NCBI RefSeq assembly: GCF_027497355.1
Contig: NZ_CP114909.1
Location: 5,413,001 to 5,477,000 of the forward strand
Length of the DNA stretch: 64,000 nt
From: Micromonospora sp. WMMA1947
GTDB lineage: Bacteria > Actinomycetota > Actinomycetes > Mycobacteriales > Micromonosporaceae
Reading direction: 5' to 3'
A model generated the notes under the pieces. That model was not told where the DNA came from and did not search any database. It worked only from the letters and a program-made list of their open reading frames with translations. Shown here in pieces: positions 1 through 9,575 of this stretch. The translations under genes and the position numbers were made by a program. The number at the start of each line of letters is the position of its first letter. Positions within the stretch are counted from its first letter, which is position 1.

Positions 1-330
1 CTCCGGTGTGAACGTGCCGATGTGCAGCTCGTACAGCACGCTGCCGGGCAGCTGCCGGCCGGTCCAGGCGGCGTCGGTCCAGCCGAACGCGGCGTGGTCG
101 TAGAGCCGACTGGGCCCGTGCACCCCCGCCGGCTGCCAGGCCGAGCGGGGGTCGGGCAGGGCCTGCTCGTCGTCGTCGAGCAGGAACGCGTAGTCGGTGC
201 CGGGCCCGGCGTCGGGCACCTCGACCCGCCACCAGCCGTCCGGCCCCTGACGCATCGCGTGGTCGGCGGCACCGGAAAGGCGCAGCCGCACCCGGGCGGC
301 CTCGGGCGCCCACACCGTGAACTCGGTCAT
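1..330 (-). CDS. treZ: Malto-oligosyltrehalose trehalohydrolase, N-terminal part only
   Basis: This is the first ~110 residues of a TreZ-type GH13 enzyme, which hydrolyses the terminal maltooligosyltrehalose bond to release trehalose in the cytoplasm. The visible part begins MTEFTVWAPEA and carries the N-terminal immunoglobulin-like domain typical of TreZ, followed by VLYELHIGTFTPE, the usual entry into the (beta/alpha)8 barrel. The catalytic residues lie beyond the window edge. Its ATG overlaps the TGA of treY, indicating translational coupling in a treX-treY-treZ operon. The position third in the operon supports TreZ over other GH13 enzymes. Confidence 0.9.
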   Translation of the reverse strand, partial: MTEFTVWAPEAARVRLRLSGAADHAMRQGPDGWWRVEVPDAGPGTDYAFLLDDDEQALPDPRSAWQPAGVHGPSRLYDHAAFGWTDAAWTGRQLPGSVLYELHIGTFTPE

Positions 331-2627
331 GCGGCGGCCTCCACTGAGTCGGTGGGTGCGAGGAGGGCGACGGGGTAGGTGCTCAGCAGATCATGAAGGA
401 GCAGCTCAGAACCACTGTAGACCCGCCCGGTGAACAAGTCGGTGCACTCGTGAACGGGAAGTGACAGCGCCGTGTCCCGCCAGCCGCCGGAACGGGCCAG
501 CCGCAACGGCAGCCGAGTCGCCACCGCGAAGGCGCCACCACGGTCGAAGGCCACCGCGTGCGCGGCGGCCGGGCCGCGCGCCGGCACCGGCCGGTAGCCG
601 CCGAACAGGTCCGGGCGGTCGCGACGCAGCCGCAGCGTCCGGGACACCACGAGCAGCTTGGCCGCGCCGTCGCCGGCCACCGCGGGCCGCCAGCCGGCGT
701 CGAGCCGGGCCAGCAGGTCCCGGCGTACGGCGAAGTCGACGGGCCGCCTGTTGTCCGGGTCGACGAGCGAGTTCTCCCACAGCTCGGTGCCCTGGTAGAC
801 GTCGGGCACGCCGGGCATGGCGAGCTGCACCAGCTTCTGCCCGAGCGCGTTCGACCAGCCGGGCGGGGTGATCTCGGCGGCGAACGCGGTGATCTGGGCG
901 TGCAGTTCCGGGTCGTCGTACATCCGGTCGACCAGGGCGTGCATCTCGTGCTCGAAGGCCGGGTCCGGGTCGGCCCAGCTGGTGGTGACCGACGCCTCCC
1001 GGGCGGCCTTCTCGGCGTACCCGTGCAGTCTCTCCCGTTCGATCGGCCACGCCCCGACGGCGGTCTGCCAGAGCAGGTGGGCCAGCGCCGGGTCGGCCAG
1101 GGGCGCGCGCGACATCCAGTCGGCGACCCGCTCGGCCCAGCGGCCGGGCAGCTCGGACAGCACCGCGAGGCGGGCGCGGACGTCCTCGCCGCGCTTGGTG
1201 TCGTGGGTGGACAGCGCGGTCATGCTCGCCGGCCAGCGCACGTGCCGGCTGGCGGCGAACCGGTGCAGCTCGGCCGGGGGCACCCCGAAGTGGGCCGGGC
1301 TGCCGCCGACCTCGTTGAGGGCGACGAACCGGCTCCACCGGTAGTACGCGGTGTCCTCCACGCCCTTGGCCATCACCGCGCCGGTCAGCTGCGGGAACCG
1401 GGCGGCCAGCTCGTGGCCGGGGTCGCGCAGCCGGGCGGTGACCTGGTCGAGCACGCCGGTCAGGTCGGGGCGGCGGCGGCCCGCCTCGCTGCGGGCGGCG
1501 GCCAGGTGCCGGGCACCTTCGGGCGGGTATCCGCGGTAGACCGGGAAGCACGCGGCCAGCTCGGCCAGGGCGGCGCGGACCTGCTCGCCCGGCAGCTCCG
1601 GCACGAGCGCGGCCAGGCGGGTCAGCTCGGCGGCGAGCAGCCGGGTGGCGGCCTCCAGCTTGGTGGCGTGCGTCAGGTCCTCCCAGGACGTGTGCCGCCC
1701 GGTGAGCCGGCCGTCGAGCGTGGTGAACTCCGGTTCGGCGTCCGGGTCGACGAACAACCCGGACACGGCGGCCAGCGCGTCGTAGCCGGTGGTGCCGTCG
1801 ACCGGCCAGTCCGGCAGGTCCTCGCCGTACTCCAGGATCTTCTCCACCACCAGCCAGCGTTCCGGCGCGGCGGCGCGCAACCGGGCCAGGTAGCCGGCCG
1901 GGTCGCGCAGCCCGTCCGGATGGTCGACGCGGATGCCGTCGACCTCCCCGGCGTCGACCCAGCGCAGGATCTCCGCGTGGGTGGCGTCGAACACCTCCGG
2001 TTCCTCCACCCGCAGGCCGGCCAGGTCGGAGACGGCGAAGAACCGGCGGTACGTCAGCTCGGCGTCGCCGCGCCGCCAGTTCACCAGCTCGTAGTGCTGC
2101 CGGTCGTGCACCTGGCGGGGCGTGCCGTCGCCGGTGCCGTCGGCGACCGGGAAGCGGTGCTCGTGGTAGCGCAGTTCCCCGTCGACGAGCTTCAGGTCGT
2201 CGAGCGCGTCGGCGGTGTCGGCGAGCACCGGCAGCAGCAGCCGCCCGCGGTCCCAGTCGATGTCGAACCAGCGCGCGTACGCCGATTCGCGTCCCCGCCG
2301 CAGCACGTCCCACCAGGCCGGGTTGGCGTCGGGGCGGGCCACCCCGGCGTGGTTGGGCACGATGTCCACGACCAGGCCCAGCCCGGCCGCGCGCAGCGCC
2401 CGGACCAGCCGCGCCCGGGCGGCCTCGCCGCCGAGCTGCGGGTTGACCTCGCGATGGTCGACGACGTCGTAGCCGTGCGTGGAGCCGGGGGTGGCGGTGA
2501 GCAGGGGCGCGGTGTAGAGGTGGGTGACGCCGAGCGCGGCGAGGTAACCCGCCAGCTCGGCCGAGGCGTCCAGGTCGAAGCCGGGACGCACCTGGACCCG
2601 GTAGGTCGAGCGGGGGGTGTCGGGCAT
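327..2627 (-). CDS. treY: Malto-oligosyltrehalose synthase
   Basis: TreY (766 aa) isomerises the reducing-end alpha-1,4 bond of maltodextrins to the alpha-1,1 bond of maltooligosyltrehalose. GH13 signatures are in order: DIVPNHAG near residue 90, GIRVDHPDGL near 236 with the nucleophile Asp, VVEKIL near 262 with the acid/base Glu, and STHDTKR near 474. The length matches the family. It lies 3 bp downstream of treX and overlaps treZ by 4 bp, so the three genes form one operon that converts glycogen to trehalose, a compatible solute. Nothing looks broken. Confidence 0.95.
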   Translation of the reverse strand: MPDTPRSTYRVQVRPGFDLDASAELAGYLAALGVTHLYTAPLLTATPGSTHGYDVVDHREVNPQLGGEAARARLVRALRAAGLGLVVDIVPNHAGVARPDANPAWWDVLRRGRESAYARWFDIDWDRGRLLLPVLADTADALDDLKLVDGELRYHEHRFPVADGTGDGTPRQVHDRQHYELVNWRRGDAELTYRRFFAVSDLAGLRVEEPEVFDATHAEILRWVDAGEVDGIRVDHPDGLRDPAGYLARLRAAAPERWLVVEKILEYGEDLPDWPVDGTTGYDALAAVSGLFVDPDAEPEFTTLDGRLTGRHTSWEDLTHATKLEAATRLLAAELTRLAALVPELPGEQVRAALAELAACFPVYRGYPPEGARHLAAARSEAGRRRPDLTGVLDQVTARLRDPGHELAARFPQLTGAVMAKGVEDTAYYRWSRFVALNEVGGSPAHFGVPPAELHRFAASRHVRWPASMTALSTHDTKRGEDVRARLAVLSELPGRWAERVADWMSRAPLADPALAHLLWQTAVGAWPIERERLHGYAEKAAREASVTTSWADPDPAFEHEMHALVDRMYDDPELHAQITAFAAEITPPGWSNALGQKLVQLAMPGVPDVYQGTELWENSLVDPDNRRPVDFAVRRDLLARLDAGWRPAVAGDGAAKLLVVSRTLRLRRDRPDLFGGYRPVPARGPAAAHAVAFDRGGAFAVATRLPLRLARSGGWRDTALSLPVHECTDLFTGRVYSGSELLLHDLLSTYPVALLAPTDSVEAAA

Positions 2628-2630
2628 CGG

Positions 2631-4751
<2,121 letters not shown>

Positions 4752-4994
4752 GTCGCTCCTTCGGCCCATGATCGTGAGCGCATCGGGCGGGGGCACCGCC
4801 GTTACGCACGCCGGTGATGCCCCGTCGTACCGCCCGTCAATCCACCCGTTCGGACGGTAACCGAAATCCGCCCTCGTGGGGCCGGGTGTCACGTTCGGGT
4901 GTCGCTGTCCCGATCCGCTCGCCCGTCCCGGCACTTTCCGTACCCGGACCGCAGAATAGGCAGGTCACTTCACAGTAGAGGGTCAGCCGCACCC

Positions 4995-5066
4995 ATTGAC
5001 GCCCCTCCCCTACTTTATCTCCTCGTTACATCGGCTTCCCGCGATCAGAAAGGGGGGCAATTGATG
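4995..5066 (+). promoter_or_regulatory. Upstream copy of a duplicated leader element
   Basis: ATTGACG, about 12 variable bases, CTTTATCTCC, one base, CGTTACATC (4995-5032), followed at 5041 by GATCAGAAAGGGGGGCAATT and an ATG. The same three blocks recur in the same order at 5181-5298 before the precursor gene. TTGACG resembles a -35 box, but no good -10 sits 16-18 bp downstream, so a regulator site or a non-housekeeping promoter is as likely. The stretch is visibly less GC-rich than its flanks. Confidence 0.5.
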
Positions 5067-5291
5067 CGGCAATTCATCGCCGGACCCCATCTGACCTGCG
5101 CATCTCGAATGGTGGAACCGGAACTACGCCGCGTCACCGCCCGGAATCTTTCTGTTCTCGACCGGCCTTCACCTGCGCGAATTGACGATTCCATCGTGCT
5201 TTATCTCCCCGTTACATCAGGGCGGCGTCAATCCCGTCAGGACCGGCCTACGCTTCATTCCACTGTCCACATCGATCCGAAAAGAGGATGA
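5064..5291 (+). CDS. Small ORF of unknown function behind the first leader copy
   Basis: A 75-aa ORF (MRQFIAGPHLTCASR...) with an AAGGGGGG ribosome-binding site 6 bases upstream. The protein resembles nothing I know and has neither the cysteine-rich tail nor the leader of the neighbouring precursor. Its 3' part overlaps the second copy of the leader element, so it may be a chance ORF or the remnant of a duplicated precursor gene whose body was lost. Only its leader and start region match the real precursor gene. Confidence 0.25.
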   Translation: MRQFIAGPHLTCASRMVEPELRRVTARNLSVLDRPSPARIDDSIVLYLPVTSGRRQSRQDRPTLHSTVHIDPKRG

Positions 5292-5298
5292 ATCGATG
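5181..5298 (+). promoter_or_regulatory. Leader element and RBS of the precursor gene
   Basis: Second copy of the element: ATTGACG at 5181, CTTTATCTCC at 5199, CGTTACATC at 5210-5218. It ends in GATCCGAAAAGAGGATGAAT before the ATG at 5296. AGAGG gives a normal ribosome-binding site. The distance from the CGTTACATC core to the ATG is longer than in the first copy. Probably the control region of the whole biosynthetic operon. Confidence 0.5.
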
Positions 5299-5514
5299 GG
5301 TGAAAGCAGGAACGTGTCGATCGACCTGTCCGACCTGGACACCACGGCGGTCTCCTGGTCGGGTGTCGGTGACGAGGCGTCGGCGGGGCTGTACGCCATG
5401 CCGACGGCCGGCGGGATCACCCTGACCGACCCGTCCGCCATGGGCAAGGGCTCCTGCGGCGGCGCCGCGTGCCAGGGCCGGCCGATCCAGTGGTGCTGCG
5501 TCAACTGCCACTGA
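5296..5514 (+). CDS. Azol(in)e-type RiPP precursor peptide
   Basis: A 72-aa peptide. The leader (about residues 1-40) is acidic, with DLSDLDTTAVSW and AMPTAGG, and recalls the DLSDLD...ALPE leaders of actinobacterial thiopeptide and TOMM precursors. The tail contains GKGSCGGAACQG and QWCCVNCH, with five cysteines at 54, 59, 67, 68 and 71, plus Ser/Thr at 42, 44, 47 and 53 that could be cyclised. Genes for an RRE/ThiF protein, a YcaO cyclodehydratase and a SagB dehydrogenase follow on the same strand, so Cys-to-thiazol(in)e conversion is expected. The GG at 39-40 could mark leader cleavage. The product is not one I recognise. No LanB-type dehydratase is present, which argues against a thiopeptide. 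Confidence 0.85.
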   Translation: MGESRNVSIDLSDLDTTAVSWSGVGDEASAGLYAMPTAGGITLTDPSAMGKGSCGGAACQGRPIQWCCVNCH

Positions 5515-5520
5515 TCATCG

Positions 5521-5550
5521 CGGAGCCGCCGGCGATCGCCGGCGGCTCCG
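5521..5550 (+). terminator. Perfect hairpin between precursor and biosynthetic genes
   Basis: A perfect 30-base palindrome with 15-base arms, starting CGGAGCCGCCGGCGA, lies 6 bases after the precursor stop. There is no T-tract, as is usual in high-GC actinomycetes. The position suggests a partial terminator or RNA-stabilising stem giving more precursor than enzyme mRNA, a common arrangement in RiPP operons. Confidence 0.7.
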
Positions 5551-5608
5551 TCCCACCGTCAGCACGGCCGGTGGTCCGGCTCGTGGGACAAGCGGAGAGG
5601 TACGTCAG

Positions 5609-6961
5609 ATGAGCGTTGAACCCGGTCGAGCCGTCGAGCTGAGCGTGGTGATCCCCACCCACGCGGACGCCCCCTGCCTGGAGCTCACGCTGCGGTCGCT
5701 GCGGCGCCAGACGCTGGACCCGGACCGCTTCGAGGTCATCGTGGTCCGCGACGGTGGGGACGGCAGCCAGTACTCCGGCATCGCCGACGCCGGCAAGGGA
5801 CTGCGCCTGCACTTCGTCGAACGGCCCGAGCGCGGCGGCCGGGCGGCGGCCCGCAACGAGGCCGCGCGCCGGGCGACCGCGCCGCTGCTGCTGTTCCTCG
5901 ACGCCGACTCGTACGCCACGCCGGACCTGCTGCGCCGCCACCTCGACCACCACCGCGACCCGTCCGCGCCCGCGGTGCTGATGGGCCGGCGCGACGAGAC
6001 CGGCATCGAGCACGTGCACGCGGCGCTGGCCGACCAGCCGACCATGCCCGTACCGCGGCTACGCGGACGCGGCGGCGGCGACATGCGGTTCGGGACCGAG
6101 GAGGGCCCGTCCGGCGACGACTGGCTGATGTCCGGCTGGCTGTTCTGCTTCACCCACAACGCGTCGGTACGCCGGGACGTGTTCGAGGCGGTCGGCGGCT
6201 TCGACGAGGGCTTCGGCCTGCGCTGGGGCCTGGAGGACATGGAGCTGTTCTACCGGGTGCACGCACACCTCGGCGTGCTCAACCGCAACTTCGCCTACGA
6301 CGACCTGGCCGCCGTCTACCACCTGCCGCACCACCGCAACGTCATCCAGAACTGGAACGACTTCATGGACAACCTGGATCGGGTCGCGTTGAAGTACCCG
6401 GTCGTGGAGTGGGAGTTCGCCGGGCCGGTGGACGTGGCCCGCGCGGCCGAGCGGGTGGTGCACTACCGCCGGGCCATGGACGACTGCGCACGCCGGTCCT
6501 GGTGCCGGATCGGTCCGGCGGTGCAGCGGCTCGCCGATCGCCTGCCCGGCGACCGGGTGCTGTGGGTCGGCACCGGCAGCGCCGAGGCCGGGCTGCCCGA
6601 CGGCGCGTTGACCTACGACTACGGGGCGCCGGCGGGTCCGGCCAACTTCCACCTGGTCGGGATCAGGCCACCGGTCGCCCCGAACAGCCTGGACGCCGTG
6701 GTCAGCGTCGACTTCTGGCGGTACCTCTACTGGGAGGACCTGTGCCAGTTCGTCAACGTCGCGGGTGCCCTCGCCGACGAGGTGCACCTGGTCTCCACCG
6801 GCGCGGAACTCTCCGCGCGGTTCGACCCGGATCCGGCGAGCCTGGGTTACCTCGGCCGGGTCATGGGCGCCGCCTTCGAGACCACCCTGACCGAGGTCGA
6901 CGGCCTCGGTTCGGTGCTGCGGCTGCGCCCGCACCACCGTGCCGCCGTCGCGGCCGGCTGA
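5609..6961 (+). CDS. GT2-family glycosyltransferase with methyltransferase-like C-terminal domain
   Basis: A 450-aa protein. Residues 10-230 are a GT-A fold: ELSVVIPTHAD start, VVRDGGDGS, RNEAAR, and the metal-binding LFLDADS with DAD at 98-100. GWGLEDMELFYR near 210 supplies the ED acceptor motif. Residues ~300-445 look like a shortened class I methyltransferase fold (VLWVGTGSAE, then LDAVVSVDFW). The acidic residue normally expected after motif I is not evident, so the domain may be non-catalytic. It is the first gene after the precursor, with GGAGAGG before its ATG. GT2 enzymes such as SunS S-glycosylate cysteines in glycocins, so modification of this peptide is the natural hypothesis. Making a sugar-containing envelope component is the alternative. 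Confidence 0.8.
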   Translation: MSVEPGRAVELSVVIPTHADAPCLELTLRSLRRQTLDPDRFEVIVVRDGGDGSQYSGIADAGKGLRLHFVERPERGGRAAARNEAARRATAPLLLFLDADSYATPDLLRRHLDHHRDPSAPAVLMGRRDETGIEHVHAALADQPTMPVPRLRGRGGGDMRFGTEEGPSGDDWLMSGWLFCFTHNASVRRDVFEAVGGFDEGFGLRWGLEDMELFYRVHAHLGVLNRNFAYDDLAAVYHLPHHRNVIQNWNDFMDNLDRVALKYPVVEWEFAGPVDVARAAERVVHYRRAMDDCARRSWCRIGPAVQRLADRLPGDRVLWVGTGSAEAGLPDGALTYDYGAPAGPANFHLVGIRPPVAPNSLDAVVSVDFWRYLYWEDLCQFVNVAGALADEVHLVSTGAELSARFDPDPASLGYLGRVMGAAFETTLTEVDGLGSVLRLRPHHRAAVAAG

Positions 6962-6979
6962 CCGGGATCGGCAGCACCG

Positions 6980-7987
6980 ATGCCCGTGATCGAGGCCAGT
7001 GGCCTGACCAAGCGGTTCCGGATCGCCGACAAGCAGCCGGGCCTGCGCGGCTCGCTGCGCCATCTCGTACGGCCACGGCACGTCGAGCACGTGGCGGTCG
7101 ACGGCATCGACCTGTCGATCACCTCCGGTGAGGCGGTCGCGTACGTCGGGCCCAACGGCGCCGGGAAGTCGACGACGGTCAAGCTGCTCACCGGCATCCT
7201 GCACCCCACCGCCGGGCGGGTACGCGTCTGCGGCCTCGACCCGCACCGCGACCGGCACGCCAACGCCCGCAACATCGGCGTGCTGTTCGGCCAGCGCAGC
7301 CAGCTCTGGTGGGACCTGCAGGTCCGCGACTCGCTGGCCCTGCTGCGCGACATCCACCGCATCCCCCGGGCCCGGTACGCGGCACGCCTGGAGGAGTTCG
7401 ACGCGCTGCTCGGGCTCGGCCGGCTGCTGCCGGTGGTCGCCCGGCAGCTCTCGCTCGGCCAGCGGATGCGGGCCGACCTGGCCGCCGCGCTGCTGCACTC
7501 ACCACCCGTGGTGTTCCTCGACGAGCCGACCATCGGGCTGGACATCGTCGCCCGGCAGGCGGTCCGGGACTTCCTGCGGGCCCAGCGCGCGAGCGGGACC
7601 ACGGTGCTGATGACCACGCACGACATCGGCGACATCGAGCAGGTCTGCCGCCGGCTCGTGATCATCGACGAGGGCCGGATCATCTTCGACGGCTCGATCG
7701 ACGCCGTCCGCCGGCTGGTCGCGGACCAGCGGACCGTGCACCTGACGCTCGGCGCCGACTGGCACGGCGACCTCGACGCCGACCTTCCGGGCGTCCGGCT
7801 GGCCGACGACGGGTCGGCGCGGCAGATCGCTGTCACGTTCGACCACGGCGCGTACGGCGCCGGCGAGATCGTCTCGGTGGTCGCCCGTCAGGCGCCGGTG
7901 GTGGACATCCGGATCGACGAGCCGTCCATCGAGGACGTGGTCCGCCGGGCGTACGCCGGCGAGCTGAGCCCGTCGGTGCCGGCATGA
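6980..7987 (+). CDS. ABC transporter ATP-binding protein
   Basis: A 335-aa ABC ATPase of the ABC-2 export type. Walker A GPNGAGKST near residue 55, Q-loop LFGQRSQLWWD, signature LSLGQRMRADL, Walker B VVFLDEPT, and H-loop TTHDIGD. A C-terminal extension of ~90 residues is typical of drug and lipid exporters of the DUF990-permease group. It overlaps the next permease gene by 4 bp. With the two permeases it forms one exporter, most likely for the mature peptide and possibly giving self-immunity. Confidence 0.92.
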   Translation: MPVIEASGLTKRFRIADKQPGLRGSLRHLVRPRHVEHVAVDGIDLSITSGEAVAYVGPNGAGKSTTVKLLTGILHPTAGRVRVCGLDPHRDRHANARNIGVLFGQRSQLWWDLQVRDSLALLRDIHRIPRARYAARLEEFDALLGLGRLLPVVARQLSLGQRMRADLAAALLHSPPVVFLDEPTIGLDIVARQAVRDFLRAQRASGTTVLMTTHDIGDIEQVCRRLVIIDEGRIIFDGSIDAVRRLVADQRTVHLTLGADWHGDLDADLPGVRLADDGSARQIAVTFDHGAYGAGEIVSVVARQAPVVDIRIDEPSIEDVVRRAYAGELSPSVPA

Positions 7988-8778
7988 GGGCGTACCTGAC
8001 GCTGGCCCGGATGTCCTGGTCGACGCTGCTGATCTACCGGGGCGAGTTCCTCCTCCAGCTCACCGGGGTCGTGGTGCAGACCGTGGCGCTGTTCGCGGTC
8101 TGGCAGGCCGTCTTCGCCGGCGCGGCCGGCGGCGAGGTGGGCGGGTTGTCCTGGGAGCAGATGAAGGGCTACCTGGTCGTGGCGTTTCTGACCGGGGCGC
8201 TGCTGTCGAGCTTCACCGACGCGCAGATCGCCGGTCCGGTGCTGCACGGCACGGTGGCGCTCGACCTGGTCCGGCCGATCGACTACCAGCTCTCGCGTTT
8301 CGCGCTGTCGCTCGGATACGTCGTCGGCGAGGTGCTGACGGTGGCGGTGATGGCGGCGACGCTGGTGTCGGCGTTCGGCGGCGCCGCGCTGCCCGCCGCC
8401 GGTCAGGCCGGACTGTTCCTGCTCAGCCTGCTGGCGGTGGTGCCGCTGAAGTTCGGCCTGGTCTACCTCGTCGGGCTGCTGTGCTTCTGGACCGGCAACT
8501 TCCACGGGCTGAGCCTGTCCCGGGTCGCGATCACCAACATCCTCTCCGGGGCGCTGGTGCCGATCGCGTTGTTCCCGGGCTGGCTTCAGGTCGTCTGCCA
8601 GCTGTCCCCGTTCCCCGGCATCGTCTCCACCCCGGCGCTGATCTACCTGGGGCAGGTACGCGGCGCCGAGGCGGTGACGCTGATCGGCGTACAGCTGCTC
8701 TGGGTCGTGGTGTTGTGGGGTGCGGCCCGGCTGCTGTGGTCCGCGGGCGTGCGGCGGCTCACCGCGCACGGCGGGTGA
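7984..8778 (+). CDS. ABC-2 family permease, first subunit
   Basis: A 264-aa membrane protein with about six hydrophobic segments, starting MRAYLTLARMSWSTLLIYRGEF. This N-terminal pattern and size fit the ABC-2 permease family formerly called DUF990, which works as a heterodimer with a second similar permease. The ATG overlaps the ATPase stop. The product acts in the cytoplasmic membrane. Substrate is inferred only from the cluster. Confidence 0.85.
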   Translation: MRAYLTLARMSWSTLLIYRGEFLLQLTGVVVQTVALFAVWQAVFAGAAGGEVGGLSWEQMKGYLVVAFLTGALLSSFTDAQIAGPVLHGTVALDLVRPIDYQLSRFALSLGYVVGEVLTVAVMAATLVSAFGGAALPAAGQAGLFLLSLLAVVPLKFGLVYLVGLLCFWTGNFHGLSLSRVAITNILSGALVPIALFPGWLQVVCQLSPFPGIVSTPALIYLGQVRGAEAVTLIGVQLLWVVVLWGAARLLWSAGVRRLTAHGG

Positions 8779-8785
8779 CCGGCCG

Positions 8786-9574
8786 ATGATGCACGAGGCA
8801 CGGATCTACCGCCGGCTGCTCGGCGCGCATCTGCGGGCGGTGCTCGAGTACCGGGCCGACGCGCTCCTGACGATCGGGGCGACAGTGCTCGGCCAGTTCG
8901 CCGGGCTGATCTTCGTGGTGATGGTGTTCCGGCAGGTGACGGCGCTCGGCGGGTGGACCCGCTGGGAGGTGCTGTACGTCTGCGCGATGGTGATGCTCGC
9001 CGAGGGCGTCGGCTCCCTGCTGTTCGAGGGGACCTGGCATCTCGGCGGCCTGGTCAACCTCGGCCTGCTGGACTACCTGCTGGTCCGGCCCTACCCGGTG
9101 GTGCTCCAGGTCACCGGCAACGCGGTCGGGTTCAACGGTCTCGGCAACGTCGGGTTCGGCGCGGCGCTGCTCGGCGCCGCGGCCGTCCACCTCGACCTGG
9201 CCTGGACGCCGCTGACGGTGCTCTGGGCGGTGGTGCTGCTCGCCAGCGGCGTGCTGGTCAAGCTGGCGGTCAACCTGGCCACCAACGCGGTCGTCTTCTG
9301 GCTGCTGAGCCCGTCCAGCTCACTCGCGGCGAGCGTGCACACCCTGGGCGACCTGGCCCGCTACCCGCTGACCCTGTACGGCACCGGCCTGCGCTCGCTG
9401 CTGACCCTCGTACCCGTCGCGTTCGTCGGCTACTTCCCGACGGCCGCGCTGCTGGACAAGGGTGCCTCGACCACGGCGGGCGCGCTCACCCCGGTCGTCG
9501 CGGCGGCCTGCGCGGCCGGGGCGTGGGCGGTCTTCCGGGCCGGGTTGCGCCGGTACGAGAGCGCGGGCAGCTGA
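8786..9574 (+). CDS. ABC-2 family permease, second subunit
   Basis: A 262-aa membrane protein (MMHEARIYRRLLGAHLRAVLEYRADALL) with about six membrane segments, the partner of the preceding permease. The motif LLDYLLVRPYPVVLQ mirrors the VALDLVRPIDYQLS segment of the first permease, as expected for DUF990-type pairs. Two adjacent ATG codons are possible; the first is used. It lies 7 bp after permease 1 and 1 bp before the dehydrogenase gene, so it is in the same operon. Confidence 0.85.
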   Translation: MMHEARIYRRLLGAHLRAVLEYRADALLTIGATVLGQFAGLIFVVMVFRQVTALGGWTRWEVLYVCAMVMLAEGVGSLLFEGTWHLGGLVNLGLLDYLLVRPYPVVLQVTGNAVGFNGLGNVGFGAALLGAAAVHLDLAWTPLTVLWAVVLLASGVLVKLAVNLATNAVVFWLLSPSSSLAASVHTLGDLARYPLTLYGTGLRSLLTLVPVAFVGYFPTAALLDKGASTTAGALTPVVAAACAAGAWAVFRAGLRRYESAGS

Positions 9575-9575
9575 G

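Noticed and set aside
4996..5025. Sigma-70 promoter based on TTGACG
   Set aside because: No acceptable -10 at 16-18 bp; the conserved TTATCT is only 13 bp away, so I kept it only as a regulatory element.
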